Source of the DNA: Pseudomonadota bacterium
GTDB taxonomy: Bacteria > Pseudomonadota > Gammaproteobacteria > Burkholderiales > Burkholderiaceae_C
Length of the DNA stretch: 64,000 nt
Assembly: GCA_963205115.1 (NCBI GenBank)
Contig: CAUJHV010000014.1
Coordinates: forward strand, 248,001-312,000
Direction: 5' to 3'
The notes beneath the pieces are model-generated. The model was not told the origin of the DNA. It made no database searches and saw only the letters and a list, made by a program, of their open reading frames with translations. Each line of letters starts with the position of its first letter. Within the stretch, counting starts at the first letter, position 1. Shown in pieces: positions 35,854 to 44,686 of this stretch. Made by a program: the position numbers and the translations under genes.

Positions 35854-37305
35854 GTGAGCCTGTCCCAACCCACCGGCGAGCGCTACCGCTGCGCCAGCTG
35901 CACGAGCTTTCACGACTACGCGGCCGGTCCCACCGTCTGCATGGCGCATCCGCGTGTGATGGCCGACATCACCAAGCGGGTGCGCGGCGCCAACGTGCTG
36001 TCCACCGCCGACGCGCGGCTGGCGCAGAACATGGGCCTGCTGAGCGTGCCCACCGTCGGGCGTACGGGCTGGAACGACGGCCTGATCTACCCGGCCGACG
36101 ACATGCCGGTGCTGTCGGCCCGGCGCAGCAAGATGGCACCGTCGCAGCGTGTGGCACTGCCCAAGGCCGAAGGCACGCTGAACTGCCTGGTGCTGTTGGT
36201 GGACTTTTCCGACAACCCCGGCAAGACCGACCCGTCGCACTTCGAGAAGCTGCTGTTCGATGCGACGAATCCGGATTCGATGAACAGCTTCTACCGCGAC
36301 ATGTCCTACGGCAAGCTCAACGTCACCGGTACGGTCGTGGGCTGGCTGCGCGTGCCCAAGCCCTACAGCTTCTACGTCGACAACCAGAGCGGCACCGGCA
36401 GCAGCTTCCCGAAGAATACGCCCGGGCTCTTGCGTGACGCCCTGGACATCTGGACCAAGACCAACAGCCTGGCGTCCTTCGACGCCAATGGCGACGGCTT
36501 CGTCGACGGCCTGTTCCTGGTGCACGCCGGGCCTGGCGCCGAGACGCAGGCGTCCGCGGCCAAGCGCAACACGATGATCTGGTCCCACAAGTGGACGCTG
36601 CCTTCACCCTTCGTCAACAACGGCGTCAAGGCGTTTGCGTACTTCACGGCGCCCGAAGACGGGCGCCTGGGCGTCTTCAGCCACGAGTTCGGCCACTTCA
36701 TCGGCCTGCCCGATCTGTACGACACCAGCTACCGCAGCCGCGGGCTGGGCGACTGGTGCCTGATGGCGGGTGGCTCCTGGCTGGGCGACGGTCTGAAGCC
36801 GGCGCGCCTGTCCGCCTGGTGCCTCAGCAGCCTGGGCTGGGTGACGCCCAAGTCGGTCAAACCCGCCGCCACCAAGGCCGGCACCACGCGCTTCAAGCTG
36901 CCCACGCTGGAACAGGACAAGACGGCCTGCCTGCGCGTGTGGAAGGGCGGTGTGGCGGGCCCGGAATACTTCCTTGTCGAAAACCGCCAGCAGGCCGGAC
37001 GCGATGCGCAACTGCCGGGCCACGGCATGGCGCTGTGGCACATCGACGAGCGCCAGGCCGACAACACCAACCCCATCGCCTACCGCGTGGGCTTGGTGCA
37101 GGCCGACGGCAAGCGTGACCTGGAACTCAATGCCAACGACGGCGATTCCGCCGATCTGTTTCCGGGCAGCAAACGCGTGACCACCGTGAACGACAAGACC
37201 GGCCTGGCGCCCACCACGCGGGCCAACGACAGTACGGCCACCGGGATCGCGCTGACGCGGATCAGCGAAACCAAGGGCGTGGTGTCGGTGACCGTGAAGG
37301 TCTGA
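35854..37305 (+). CDS. M6-type (immune inhibitor A-like) metalloprotease domain protein
   Basis: A 483-residue predicted zinc peptidase. The HEFGHFIGLPDLYD motif (HExxHxxGxxD; first His about 277) and the downstream LGDWCLMAGGSW Met-turn region mark the M6 family. It is preceded by NSFYRDMSYGKLNVTG and DANGDGFVDG, common in M6 proteins. The N-terminus has no signal peptide or propeptide. It starts with a small cysteine pair region (RCASC at about 12-16 plus a later Cys), possibly a metal or disulfide site. The C-terminal part (about 400-483) is a beta domain. The start is GTG 35854 with AAGAGGAG 6-10 nt upstream. It follows xdhC by 77 bp but has no evident link to purines. How it would be exported is unclear. 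Confidence 0.8.
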   Translation: MSLSQPTGERYRCASCTSFHDYAAGPTVCMAHPRVMADITKRVRGANVLSTADARLAQNMGLLSVPTVGRTGWNDGLIYPADDMPVLSARRSKMAPSQRVALPKAEGTLNCLVLLVDFSDNPGKTDPSHFEKLLFDATNPDSMNSFYRDMSYGKLNVTGTVVGWLRVPKPYSFYVDNQSGTGSSFPKNTPGLLRDALDIWTKTNSLASFDANGDGFVDGLFLVHAGPGAETQASAAKRNTMIWSHKWTLPSPFVNNGVKAFAYFTAPEDGRLGVFSHEFGHFIGLPDLYDTSYRSRGLGDWCLMAGGSWLGDGLKPARLSAWCLSSLGWVTPKSVKPAATKAGTTRFKLPTLEQDKTACLRVWKGGVAGPEYFLVENRQQAGRDAQLPGHGMALWHIDERQADNTNPIAYRVGLVQADGKRDLELNANDGDSADLFPGSKRVTTVNDKTGLAPTTRANDSTATGIALTRISETKGVVSVTVKV

Positions 37306-37450
37306 GAAGGATTCCGAGACGCGCCCGGCGCCTGTTCCTCGGGGACGGTGACCGGCCTGGCTGCGCGTGACCTTGATGCCGGACAGCCGTGTGTGGACCG
37401 ACCGTTGCGTCAACGTGCTCGGCGCCCGGTTCGGGCGCCATCGCCAACGA

Positions 37451-37852
37451 TCAGCGCCGACGACGGCGGCGCACGATCACGCCGATCACCGCCAGGCCCG
37501 CTGCGGTCAACAGGTAGCCGTGCGGTTCGGAGACGGGCACCAGGGCGGTGTCGCCCAGGCGGTCATGCCCCATGCCGCGGGGACAGGAATCCGTGGCGGT
37601 CGATTGAAACGGGATCTCACGTGCCGGTGGGTCGGCGCGCAGGTGGGCGCCGTCGGCATCGTGCGGCTGCGGCGCGCCGGCAGGGCCGCTGTGGTGCGCC
37701 CAGTTGGAGTCGGCTGCCCTGGCGTGATCTGCCCAGGGCGCGACGTGCATGCACGCGCCCGCGGGCACCGGTGCGGCGGCCGGCTGCGCGGCCAGCGGCC
37801 CAGCCCAGGAACAGACGCAGATGAGCGCCAAGCAGCCGGAAGCACGATTCAT
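37451..37852 (-). CDS. Small exported PEP-CTERM-like protein
   Basis: A 133-residue protein with a signal peptide (1-22, ending GPLAAQ), a low-complexity His/Asp/Ala/Pro-rich middle (WADHARAADSNWAHHSG) and a C-terminal tripartite sorting signal: PVSEPHG, then the hydrophobic helix YLLTAAGLAVIGVIV, then a run of six arginines. This is the plan of exosortase (PEP-CTERM) substrates, with SEP in place of PEP. It would be processed at the inner membrane and anchored or released outside. No exosortase gene is in the window. Function is unknown. Confidence 0.75.
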   Translation of the reverse strand: MNRASGCLALICVCSWAGPLAAQPAAAPVPAGACMHVAPWADHARAADSNWAHHSGPAGAPQPHDADGAHLRADPPAREIPFQSTATDSCPRGMGHDRLGDTALVPVSEPHGYLLTAAGLAVIGVIVRRRRRR

Positions 37853-38025
37853 CTGATTCCCATGCCGTGACGGAGTGCCCGGTCGGGAACCCGCGGTTCA
37901 TGCTATGCCACGGCCCCTTCGATCCGGCCCCGCGAATACGGGACCGGTCAGCCACATGGGGGGCCGGTGTGAAGACACACAGGCGGTGAATGCATCCGGC
38001 CTGAGCCGGGTTCGGTGACAGATGT

Positions 38026-38370
38026 TCAGCGCTGGCGGCTGGCGGCCCGCGGCGGTAGAGCGGGCGGCGACGCCGGGGCTTGTGCCGGTGCATCGCCAAG
38101 CAGGGTCTTCTGCAGCACGATGCGCTCGCCCTGGGGGCCGCCCAGCACCGTGGCTTCGAAGGCGTAAACGACACCCTGCTCGATCGACTCGGGCACGGCC
38201 GTGAACGCCTGGATCTGGCTGCCGGCCTGCGCGCCGATGAAGTCTTCGCCCGGCTCGAGCGGACCGCAGCGCAAGACCTCGAGGTCGACTTCGGCGCCGA
38301 ACCCGTCTTCGCAACGCCGCAGGCCCAGGACCCGGGCTTGCAGCCTGCTGAGGTTGGGTTTCAGGCGCAT
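38026..38370 (-). CDS. Conserved-looking hypothetical protein
   Basis: A 114-residue protein starting 30 bp after the glycerate kinase stop in the same direction. The N-terminal 85 residues look folded (RLQARVLGLRRCEDGFGAEVDLEVL, FIGAQAGSQIQAF, EQGVVYAFEATVLGG); the tail is Ala/Pro-rich. No signal peptide, motif or recognised family. Codon use matches the chromosomal genes around it, which supports it being real. It is probably in the glycerate kinase transcript. Confidence 0.5.
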   Translation of the reverse strand: MRLKPNLSRLQARVLGLRRCEDGFGAEVDLEVLRCGPLEPGEDFIGAQAGSQIQAFTAVPESIEQGVVYAFEATVLGGPQGERIVLQKTLLGDAPAQAPASPPALPPRAASRQR

Positions 38371-38399
38371 GGTGCGGGCAGTGTATGCCTGCGCCCCGT

Positions 38400-39710
38400 T
38401 CAGGTCACGAGCAGGGCGCGGAAGTCATTGACGTTGGTGAAAGTGGGCCCGGTGGTCACGAGGTCGCCCAGGCGCTCGAAGAAGGCGGTCGCGTCGTTGC
38501 GGTCGAGAAACTCCGCGGGTTTCATGCCCGCTGCCGCAGCGCGGGCCAGGGTATCGGGCGTGACGAGGGCGCCGGCGTTGTCCTCCACGCCGTCGATGCC
38601 ATCGGTGTCGGCCGCCAGCACGTGCACGCCCGGTTGGCCTTGCAGCGCGATCGCGCAGCCGAGCAGGAATTCGGTGGCGCGCCCGCCGCGGCCGCCGCGC
38701 GCACGCACCGTCACCGTGGTCTCGCCGCCGGAGAGGATCACGCAGGGCCGCTGGAAGGGCTGACCCCGCCGCGCCACGGCGCGTGCCAGCGCGGCGTGGA
38801 CCTTGCCCACTTCGCGGCTTTCGCCTTCGAGTTCGTCGCTGAGGATCTGCGCCTCGATGCCGGCCGCGCGTGCCAGCGCCGCAGCCGCTTCGAGGCTTTG
38901 CTGCGGCGTGGCGATCAGGTGCACCGCGTGGCCCGCGAAGCAGGCATCACCGGGCTTCGGCGTTTCGAAGGCGCCCGACTCCAGGCCCGCACGTGCGGCC
39001 GCCGGCAGCTCGATGCCGTAGCGGCGGCAGATGGCCAGCGCATCGGCGCAGGTGGTGGAGTCGGCCACGGTCGGGCCGCTGGCGATGACTTCGGGTGCGT
39101 CGCCGGGCACGTCGGAGATCAGCAGCGTGACGACACGCGCCGGCGCGCACAGGGCAGCCAGGCGCCCGCCCTTGATCGCCGAGAGGTGCTTGCGCACCGT
39201 ATTCATCTCGTCGATGGCCGCGCCGCTGCGCAGCAGGGCCTGGTTGACGGCCTGCTTGTCCTCGAGCGTGAGGCCGGGCGCCGGCAGCGACAGCAGCGCC
39301 GAGCCGCCGCCGGAGATCAGGCACAGCACCAGGTCGTCGGGCGTCAAGCCGCGGGTCAGATCGACGATGCGCTGCGCGGCGGCGCGCCCGGCGGCATCGG
39401 GCACGGGGTGCGCGGCCTCGACGACCTCGATGCGGCCGGGTTGCGCGGCGTAGGCTGGCGGCACATGGCCATAGCGCGTGACGACCAGGCCCGACAGCGG
39501 CGCATCGGCCGGCCACAGGGCATCCACGGCTGCTGCCATCGCACCACCGGCCTTGCCAGCGCCCAGCACCAGCGTGCGCCCGCGGCCCGCGGCGGGTGGC
39601 GTGGGCAGGAACTCACCCGTCACGTGCGCCGGGTGGGCGCGTCGCACCGCGGCGTCGTAGAGGGCCCGCAACAGCGCGCGCGGGTCGGCAAGGGAAGGCG
39701 TGGTGTCCAT
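38400..39710 (-). CDS. Glycerate 2-kinase (GckA/TtuD type, MOFRL domain)
   Basis: A 436-residue class II glycerate kinase: N-terminal DUF4147-type domain (VLGAGKAGGAMAAAVDALW, HPVPDAAGRAAAQRI, CLISGGGSALLSLPAPGLTL, NTVRKHLSAIKGGRLA) and C-terminal MOFRL domain (ILSGGETTVTVRARGGRGGR, DTDGIDGVEDNAGA). It phosphorylates D-glycerate to 2-phosphoglycerate. That is the last step for tartronate-semialdehyde-derived carbon and fits the aldolase gene 1.3 kb upstream in the same direction. The ATG at 39710 gives the usual N-terminus; the 90-codon upstream extension belongs to another frame's neighbour. Confidence 0.93.
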   Translation of the reverse strand: MDTTPSLADPRALLRALYDAAVRRAHPAHVTGEFLPTPPAAGRGRTLVLGAGKAGGAMAAAVDALWPADAPLSGLVVTRYGHVPPAYAAQPGRIEVVEAAHPVPDAAGRAAAQRIVDLTRGLTPDDLVLCLISGGGSALLSLPAPGLTLEDKQAVNQALLRSGAAIDEMNTVRKHLSAIKGGRLAALCAPARVVTLLISDVPGDAPEVIASGPTVADSTTCADALAICRRYGIELPAAARAGLESGAFETPKPGDACFAGHAVHLIATPQQSLEAAAALARAAGIEAQILSDELEGESREVGKVHAALARAVARRGQPFQRPCVILSGGETTVTVRARGGRGGRATEFLLGCAIALQGQPGVHVLAADTDGIDGVEDNAGALVTPDTLARAAAAGMKPAEFLDRNDATAFFERLGDLVTTGPTFTNVNDFRALLVT

Positions 39711-39739
39711 GTCTCGTTTCTCTGGTTCGCGCAGGCGCT

Positions 39740-40996
39740 TCAGTGGGCGGCGGATGCCGGCGCCGCGGCGCGCGGCTTCGCCGGGGCGAAGGGCGCCGCC
39801 AGCGGCTCGCCGATGAACAGGCTTTGCTGCGGCCACAGCACACTCTTCCAGTAGGCCTCGATGGCCGTCGCACCTTGCGCATAGTGGCCGATCAGCCAGC
39901 CGGGGTGCGGAAATTTCTGCAAATGGCTGCAGGGCTCGCTGACGGTGCCGTGGCTGGCGGTTGCACCCGCGGTGATCCACGCCAGCGCGGTGGTCTGGTC
40001 GTGCGAACCGGCCAGGTCACCGCCCACGGAGGTCAGGTGATCGGCCAGGGCGCCCGGCAGCCAGGCCGATTCCGGCGGCAGGGTGCGCAGCTGGGCGGCG
40101 CCCACGCTCACCAGCAACAAGCGCTCGGCCGGCGTGGCCTCGAGCCCCTGCACGCGCACCAATTGCACCGCGCCGCCCGCCAGTTGCGTGGCCGCCGGAT
40201 ACAGCGCGCTGCGCACGTTGCGCGCCGGGTCGCCGGTGCGCACATAGGCCACCACGGCCGGTGCCGTCGATGTGGCGTCCGACAGGCTGCCATCGGCACG
40301 CACGCCGCGGTCGATCAGGGCCTGCGCCTGTGCCACGTCGGGCGCAGCCAGCAGCATCGACAGCCGCATGCGGAAATCACCGTAGGGCCGGGCCGATCGC
40401 GAATTGGCATAGGGCGAGACACGCGTGGGCGCACAGGTCTGGCGGCACAGGGCCTCGTCATGGCCCATGGCCAGCGCGCCGGTGATCGCGCTGCAGGCCA
40501 CGGCATAGGGCTGGGTCCAAGCCAGCGCCAGCGCCTGCGCGCGCGCACCGAAGTGGCGGTCGATGGCCTGCTGAAGCGCGTCGAAATCCGGCACCGAAAG
40601 CGCGGGCTGCACCGGCAAGTCCACGCGCAGCACCTGTTCGGGCTGCAGGCCGCGCCGCGCGGCGTAATAGGCGCCCACGGCGACGGAATACGGGTCGCGC
40701 ACGTTGATGACCAGGCCGATGTCGGCCGGCCGCAGGCGGTCCAGCACCAGCGGCACGCGTTGCAGCAGCGGCTCGATGCGTGCGCGCGGCACGACGGCCG
40801 GCGCCGCACTGGCGGGTGGAGACGGCAAGGCCGAGGACGACACGGCGGATGCCGCAGCGGGTTGTGGGGCTGTCGACGTCGATGGCGGCGAAGCGCCGGG
40901 GGCTGCGACGGGCTGGCCCAGGCCCGCCAGCGGCAGTGTGGCGCAGGCCAGCACCAGGCCCGCCAGGTGCCGCCGGCTGCGCACCGCCCAGGACAC
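39740..40996 (-). CDS. TIGR03790-type exported protein
   Basis: A 418-residue protein with an N-terminal signal (about 10-28, ending LAGLGQPVAA), a Pro/Ser/Ala-rich linker to about residue 70, then a domain opening DIGLVINVRDPYSVAVGAYYAARRG, the recognisable start of TIGR03790 proteins, which occur mainly in PEP-CTERM-bearing bacteria. Also present are ALALAWTQPYAVACSAITGALAMG and a histidine-rich C-terminal part (SHLQKFPHPGWLIGHYAQGATAIEAYWKSV). Function is unknown. The GTG start at 40996 is the longest option; a GTG four codons later would also leave a good signal peptide. The gene lies 8 bp after the aldolase stop, so it is probably co-transcribed. Confidence 0.78.
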   Translation of the reverse strand: MSWAVRSRRHLAGLVLACATLPLAGLGQPVAAPGASPPSTSTAPQPAAASAVSSSALPSPPASAAPAVVPRARIEPLLQRVPLVLDRLRPADIGLVINVRDPYSVAVGAYYAARRGLQPEQVLRVDLPVQPALSVPDFDALQQAIDRHFGARAQALALAWTQPYAVACSAITGALAMGHDEALCRQTCAPTRVSPYANSRSARPYGDFRMRLSMLLAAPDVAQAQALIDRGVRADGSLSDATSTAPAVVAYVRTGDPARNVRSALYPAATQLAGGAVQLVRVQGLEATPAERLLLVSVGAAQLRTLPPESAWLPGALADHLTSVGGDLAGSHDQTTALAWITAGATASHGTVSEPCSHLQKFPHPGWLIGHYAQGATAIEAYWKSVLWPQQSLFIGEPLAAPFAPAKPRAAAPASAAH

Positions 40997-41004
40997 CGGT
41001 CGCG

Positions 41005-41763
41005 TCAGCCGCGCATGGCCGACAGGATCTCCTGCGAGCCGGCGGCCAGCAGCCGTGCGTCGGAAGAGATCGTCACGAAGCGGTAGCCCAGCGCGATGCG
41101 CGCCTTGGCCACATCGGCTCGACCGTTATGGATGCCGGCCTTGACGCCGTGCGCCTTGGCGCGTTCGACGATGTGCGCGATGGCCTCAGCCGCCTTCGGG
41201 TCGACATCGTCGAAGGTCGGCTTGCAGCCCAGCGACAGCGACAGGTCGGACGGGCCGATGTAGATGGCGTCCAGTCCCTCCACCGACAGGATGGCGTCCA
41301 GGTTGTCCAGCGCCTGTGCGGTTTCGATCATCGCGAAGCGCACGATGGTGTCGTTGGCGTGCGTGGGGTAGTCGGCACCGCCGTAGTACAGCGCACGCAC
41401 CGGGCCGAAGCTGCGTGTGCCGCGCGGCGCGTAGCTGCTCCAGGCGACAAAGCGCTGCGCATCTTCACGCGTGTTGACCATCGGGCAGATCACGCCGTAG
41501 GCGCCGGCATCCAACGTCTTCATGATGATGCCCGGCTCCAGCCAGGGCACGCGCACCACGGGCACGGTGGCCGTCGTGCTGATGGCCTGGAGCATCGTGA
41601 CCATGGCCTGGTAGTCGACCACGCCGTGCTGCAGGTCGATGGTCAGTGCGTCCCAGCCCTGGTGGGCCATGACCTCGGCCGAAAAGCTGCTGGGCACGGC
41701 CAGCCAGCCGTTGACCACGGCGCGGTCCTGGGCCCAGAGGGTACGAAGTCGGTTTTCTCTCAT
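41005..41763 (-). CDS. HpcH/HpaI-family aldolase (2-keto-3-deoxy-aldarate aldolase-like)
   Basis: A 252-residue class II (divalent metal) aldolase with TIDLQHGVVDYQAMVTMLQAI, VRVPWLEPGIIMKTLDAGAYGVICPMVNT, ALYYGGADY, AMIETAQALDNLDAILSVEGLDAIYIGPSDLSLSLG. The conserved arginine and the metal-binding Glu/Asp (IET, GPSD) are all present. Given the uronate dehydrogenase, lactonase and glycerate kinase around it, cleavage of a 2-keto-3-deoxy-aldarate to pyruvate plus tartronate semialdehyde (GarL-like) is the likely role. I chose ATG 41763 over an upstream ATG because conserved sequence begins there. It lies downstream of the FadR-type regulator gene. Confidence 0.85.
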   Translation of the reverse strand: MRENRLRTLWAQDRAVVNGWLAVPSSFSAEVMAHQGWDALTIDLQHGVVDYQAMVTMLQAISTTATVPVVRVPWLEPGIIMKTLDAGAYGVICPMVNTREDAQRFVAWSSYAPRGTRSFGPVRALYYGGADYPTHANDTIVRFAMIETAQALDNLDAILSVEGLDAIYIGPSDLSLSLGCKPTFDDVDPKAAEAIAHIVERAKAHGVKAGIHNGRADVAKARIALGYRFVTISSDARLLAAGSQEILSAMRG

Positions 41764-41841
41764 GTGGCGTCTTTCTGGCGGGAGCTCGCCGGCCGGCGGC
41801 CGATGCATGTCATCGTACAAGCTCCTTTGTCGCGCGCCAGG

Positions 41842-42573
41842 TCAGGGGCGGGCGGCACGGCGGCGTCTTTCCCGGCTGTTGGACAAATGCGTGCGCATGG
41901 CCGCACGGGCGGCGTCGGGGTCGCGCGCGGCGATGGCGTCGTAGAGGCTTTCGTGCTCGGCATTCACGCGCCGCAAGTAGGCCAGATGCTCGGCGTCGGC
42001 GGGCGCGGGCGGGTCCAGGCGCGCACGCGGAATGATCTTGGTGCCCAGGCTGCCGATCAGCGCGACGAAGTGTGCGTTCTGCGTGGCACGCGCAATCTCG
42101 TTGTGGAACCGGAAGTCCGCGGACACCGCGTCCTGACCCTGGCCCAGCGCGCGCTCGAAGTCATCCAGCGCCTCGCGCATGGCCGCCAGGTTGGCGGGCG
42201 TGCGGCGCATCGCGGCCAGTGCGGCGGCCTCGGTTTCCACGCCGATGCGCAGCTCGAGCATCGAAATCACGTCGCGCAGGGTCTCCAGGTGCTGCGCATC
42301 GATGCGAAACCCGGCTTCCTGGGAAGGACCGACCACGAAGGTGCCCACGCCATGGCGCGTGTGCACCAGGCGTTCGGCCTGCAGCTTGGACAAGGCCTCG
42401 CGCACCACCGTGCGGCTGACCCCGAAGCGGGCCATGATGGACGCCTCGGTGGGCAGGCGCTCGCCAGGCGCCAGACGGCCGTCGCGTATGCGCGCGCCCA
42501 GGTCGTCGACCAGGTCCAGCGCCAGCGGTCGCAGACGGCGGCGCGGCGTTGGCGGCGTGCCCGGCGCCTTCAC
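41842..42573 (-). CDS. GntR-family (FadR/FCD subfamily) transcriptional regulator
   Basis: A 243-residue regulator: winged HTH at about 20-80 (LGARIRDGRLAPGERLPTEASIMARFGVSRTVVREALSKLQAERLV), then an all-helical FCD effector domain with metal-ligand-type residues (ELRIGVETEAAALAA, FHNEIARATQN, HESLYDAIAARDPDAARAAMRTHL). FCD members usually bind sugar acids. The frame has no ATG; GTG 42573 gives the usual length. It is divergent from udh, and a matching operator lies in the gap at 42655-42669, so it probably represses the uronate genes on both sides. Confidence 0.9.
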   Translation of the reverse strand: MKAPGTPPTPRRRLRPLALDLVDDLGARIRDGRLAPGERLPTEASIMARFGVSRTVVREALSKLQAERLVHTRHGVGTFVVGPSQEAGFRIDAQHLETLRDVISMLELRIGVETEAAALAAMRRTPANLAAMREALDDFERALGQGQDAVSADFRFHNEIARATQNAHFVALIGSLGTKIIPRARLDPPAPADAEHLAYLRRVNAEHESLYDAIAARDPDAARAAMRTHLSNSRERRRRAARP

Positions 42574-42654
42574 GCCGGCGCCCTTGGGCCGCGTGCCGCA
42601 CCCTGCATCCGATCCCGATTGACAGCCCTGGCGCTTCGTTGGAACATGGTCGAC

Positions 42655-42669
42655 AGTTGTACGACAACT
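42655..42669. promoter_or_regulatory. Probable FadR/GntR operator upstream of udh
   Basis: AGTTGT, ACG, ACAACT: two perfect 6-bp inverted arms around a 3-bp centre, matching the TNGTNNNACNA-type site of FadR-subfamily regulators. It sits 82 bp from the regulator start and 68 bp from the udh start, in the only intergenic region shared by both. Confidence 0.7.
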
Positions 42670-42736
42670 ACAACCCGACCGCAAGCCCAAGGGTCTGCCA
42701 ACTGCCGTTATCCCTGCGTCCACAACGCCCCACGCG

Positions 42737-43555
42737 ATGACCACCGCTGATACGACCACCCTGCGCTGGAAGCGCCTGCTGCTCACCGGCGCCGCCGGCG
42801 GCCTGGGCCGCGTGCTGCGCCCGCGCCTGAAGGCCTGCTGCGACGTGCTGCGCGTGAGCGACATCGCCGATCTGGGCGAGGCCGCGCCGGGTGAAGAGCT
42901 GCAGCCGGTGCCGCTGCAGGACAAGGCCGGCGTGCTGTCGCTGCTGGCCGGCGTGGACGCTGTGGTGCACCTGGGCGGCGTCAGCACCGAGCACGCCTTC
43001 GAAGACATCCTGCCGGCCAACATCGTCGGCACGTACCACGTGTATGAAGGCGCACGCATCCATGGCGTCAAGCGCATCGTCTTCGCCAGCTCCAACCACG
43101 TCACCGGCTTTCACAAGCAGAGCCAGACGATCAGCCCGCGCGACCCCGTGCGCCCGGACGGCTACTACGGCCTGTCCAAGGCCTTCGGCGAGAACCTGGC
43201 GCAGTTCTACTGGGACCGCCACGGCATCGAGACCGTCAGCCTGCGCATCGGTTCGTCCTTCCCCGAGCCGGTGGACCGCCGCATGCTCGCCACCTGGCTG
43301 AGCTACGACGACCTGGAACGCCTGGTGATCGCTGCGCTGTCGGCCCCCGTGGTCGAGCACAGTGTCATCTTCGGCATGAGCGACAACCCGCTGAGCTGGT
43401 GGGACAACACGCCGGCCCGCCACATCGGCTACCGGCCGCAGGACAGCAGTGCGCCCTTCCGCGCCGCGATCGAGGCGCGCCAGCAGCAGATCGATCCGAA
43501 GAACCCCGTTGCGATCTACCAGGGCGGTGGATTCGTGACCAAGGGTCCGTACTGA
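42737..43555 (+). CDS. udh: Uronate dehydrogenase
   Basis: A 272-residue NAD-dependent short-chain dehydrogenase of the Udh type that oxidises galacturonate/glucuronate to the aldarolactone. Rossmann motif [12 protein letters not shown] at about 17-28, [26 protein letters not shown], catalytic [10 protein letters not shown] (YxxxK) near 138-147, [25 protein letters not shown], and the C-terminal [12 protein letters not shown]. All match characterised Pseudomonas/Agrobacterium Udh as I recall it. It is the first gene of the rightward operon udh-dctP-dctQ-dctM-lactonase and is divergent from its probable repressor. Confidence 0.93.
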   Translation: MTTADTTTLRWKRLLLTGAAGGLGRVLRPRLKACCDVLRVSDIADLGEAAPGEELQPVPLQDKAGVLSLLAGVDAVVHLGGVSTEHAFEDILPANIVGTYHVYEGARIHGVKRIVFASSNHVTGFHKQSQTISPRDPVRPDGYYGLSKAFGENLAQFYWDRHGIETVSLRIGSSFPEPVDRRMLATWLSYDDLERLVIAALSAPVVEHSVIFGMSDNPLSWWDNTPARHIGYRPQDSSAPFRAAIEARQQQIDPKNPVAIYQGGGFVTKGPY

Positions 43556-43611
43556 CGCGGCCACGCTGCCGCGCCCACGCCTGCCCCACATTCCACCTCA
43601 GGAGACATCCC

Positions 43612-44577
43612 ATGCGCGTCACCCACACGCTGATCGCCCTGGCCGCCGCCGCTGCGGCCTTTGCCGCACAGGCCACCGAATTCCGTTCGGCCGATACGCA
43701 CAACGCCGACGACTACCCCACCGTCGTCGCGGTGAAGTTCATGAGCGAGCGCCTGGACAAGCTCTCCGGCGGCAAGCACAAGATCAAGGTCTTCAACAAG
43801 CAGGCCCTGGGCAGCGAGAAGGAGACCATCGACCAGGTGAAGATCGGCGCGCTCGATTTCACGCGCGTCAATGTCGGCCCGATGAACAACATCTGCCCGC
43901 TGACGCAGGTGCCGACCATGCCCTTCCTCTTCCGCTCCATCGACCACATGCGCAAGGTGCTGGACGGCCCGGTGGGCGACGAGATCCTCAAGAGCTGCGA
44001 GTCGGCCGGCTTCATCGGCCTGGCCTTCTACGACAGCGGCGCGCGCTCGATCTACGCCAAGAAGCCCATCAAGACCGTGGCCGACGCCAAGGGCCTGAAG
44101 ATCCGCGTGCAGCAGTCCGACCTGTGGGTGGCCCTGGTCGGCGCGATGGGCGCCAACGCCACGCCCATGCCCTACGGCGAGGTCTACACGGGCCTGAAGA
44201 CCGGCCTGATCGACGCGGCCGAAAACAACATCCCGTCCTTCGACACCGCCAAGCACGTCGAGGCCGTCAAGATCTACTCGAAGACCGAGCACTCGATGGC
44301 GCCGGAGATCCTCGTGATGTCCAAGGTCATCTACGACAAGCTGCCGCCCGCCGAGCAGGCCATGATCCGCGCCGCGGCCAAGGAATCGGTCGCTTTCGAG
44401 CGCCAGAAATGGGACGAGCAGGAGGCCAAGTCACTGGCCAACGTCAAGGCCCAGGGCGCGCAGATCGTCGATGTCGACAAGGCCTCGTTCCAGGCCGTGA
44501 TGGGCCCGGTCTACGACAAGTTCATGACCACGGCCGACATGAAGCGCCTGGTCAAGGCCGTGCAGGACACGAAGTAA
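43612..44577 (+). CDS. TRAP transporter solute-binding protein (DctP family)
   Basis: A 321-residue periplasmic binding protein with a signal peptide (1-21, AAFAAQA). The DctP domain has the conserved carboxylate-binding arginine region ([46 protein letters not shown]). It is preceded by AGGAG 7 nt from the ATG. Located between udh and the two TRAP permease genes, it probably binds hexuronates or aldarates. Confidence 0.93.
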   Translation: MRVTHTLIALAAAAAAFAAQATEFRSADTHNADDYPTVVAVKFMSERLDKLSGGKHKIKVFNKQALGSEKETIDQVKIGALDFTRVNVGPMNNICPLTQVPTMPFLFRSIDHMRKVLDGPVGDEILKSCESAGFIGLAFYDSGARSIYAKKPIKTVADAKGLKIRVQQSDLWVALVGAMGANATPMPYGEVYTGLKTGLIDAAENNIPSFDTAKHVEAVKIYSKTEHSMAPEILVMSKVIYDKLPPAEQAMIRAAAKESVAFERQKWDEQEAKSLANVKAQGAQIVDVDKASFQAVMGPVYDKFMTTADMKRLVKAVQDTK

Positions 44578-44578
44578 T

Positions 44579-44601
44579 CGCCGCCCGGCTTGCCGGCGGC
44601 G
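44579..44601 (+). other. Hairpin between dctP- and dctQ-type genes
   Basis: CGCCGCCCGGC pairs with GCCGGCGGCG with one bulged base and a two-base loop, starting at the last bases after the dctP-type stop. Such intercistronic stems often protect or partially terminate the message so that the binding protein is made in excess over the membrane subunits. No T-run is present. Confidence 0.5.
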
Positions 44602-44686
44602 TGGCCCCACGGGGCGCGCTGCCGGTGGCCCGGCTCGGCTGATGTGCAGCGGCGGCCGGGCCGCATCCCCATCGAGGTCGATCGAC

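Noticed and set aside
38385-39854. A 489-residue plus-strand open frame opposite glycerate kinase
   Set aside because: Shadow frame without motifs; the minus strand encodes a typical two-domain glycerate 2-kinase.
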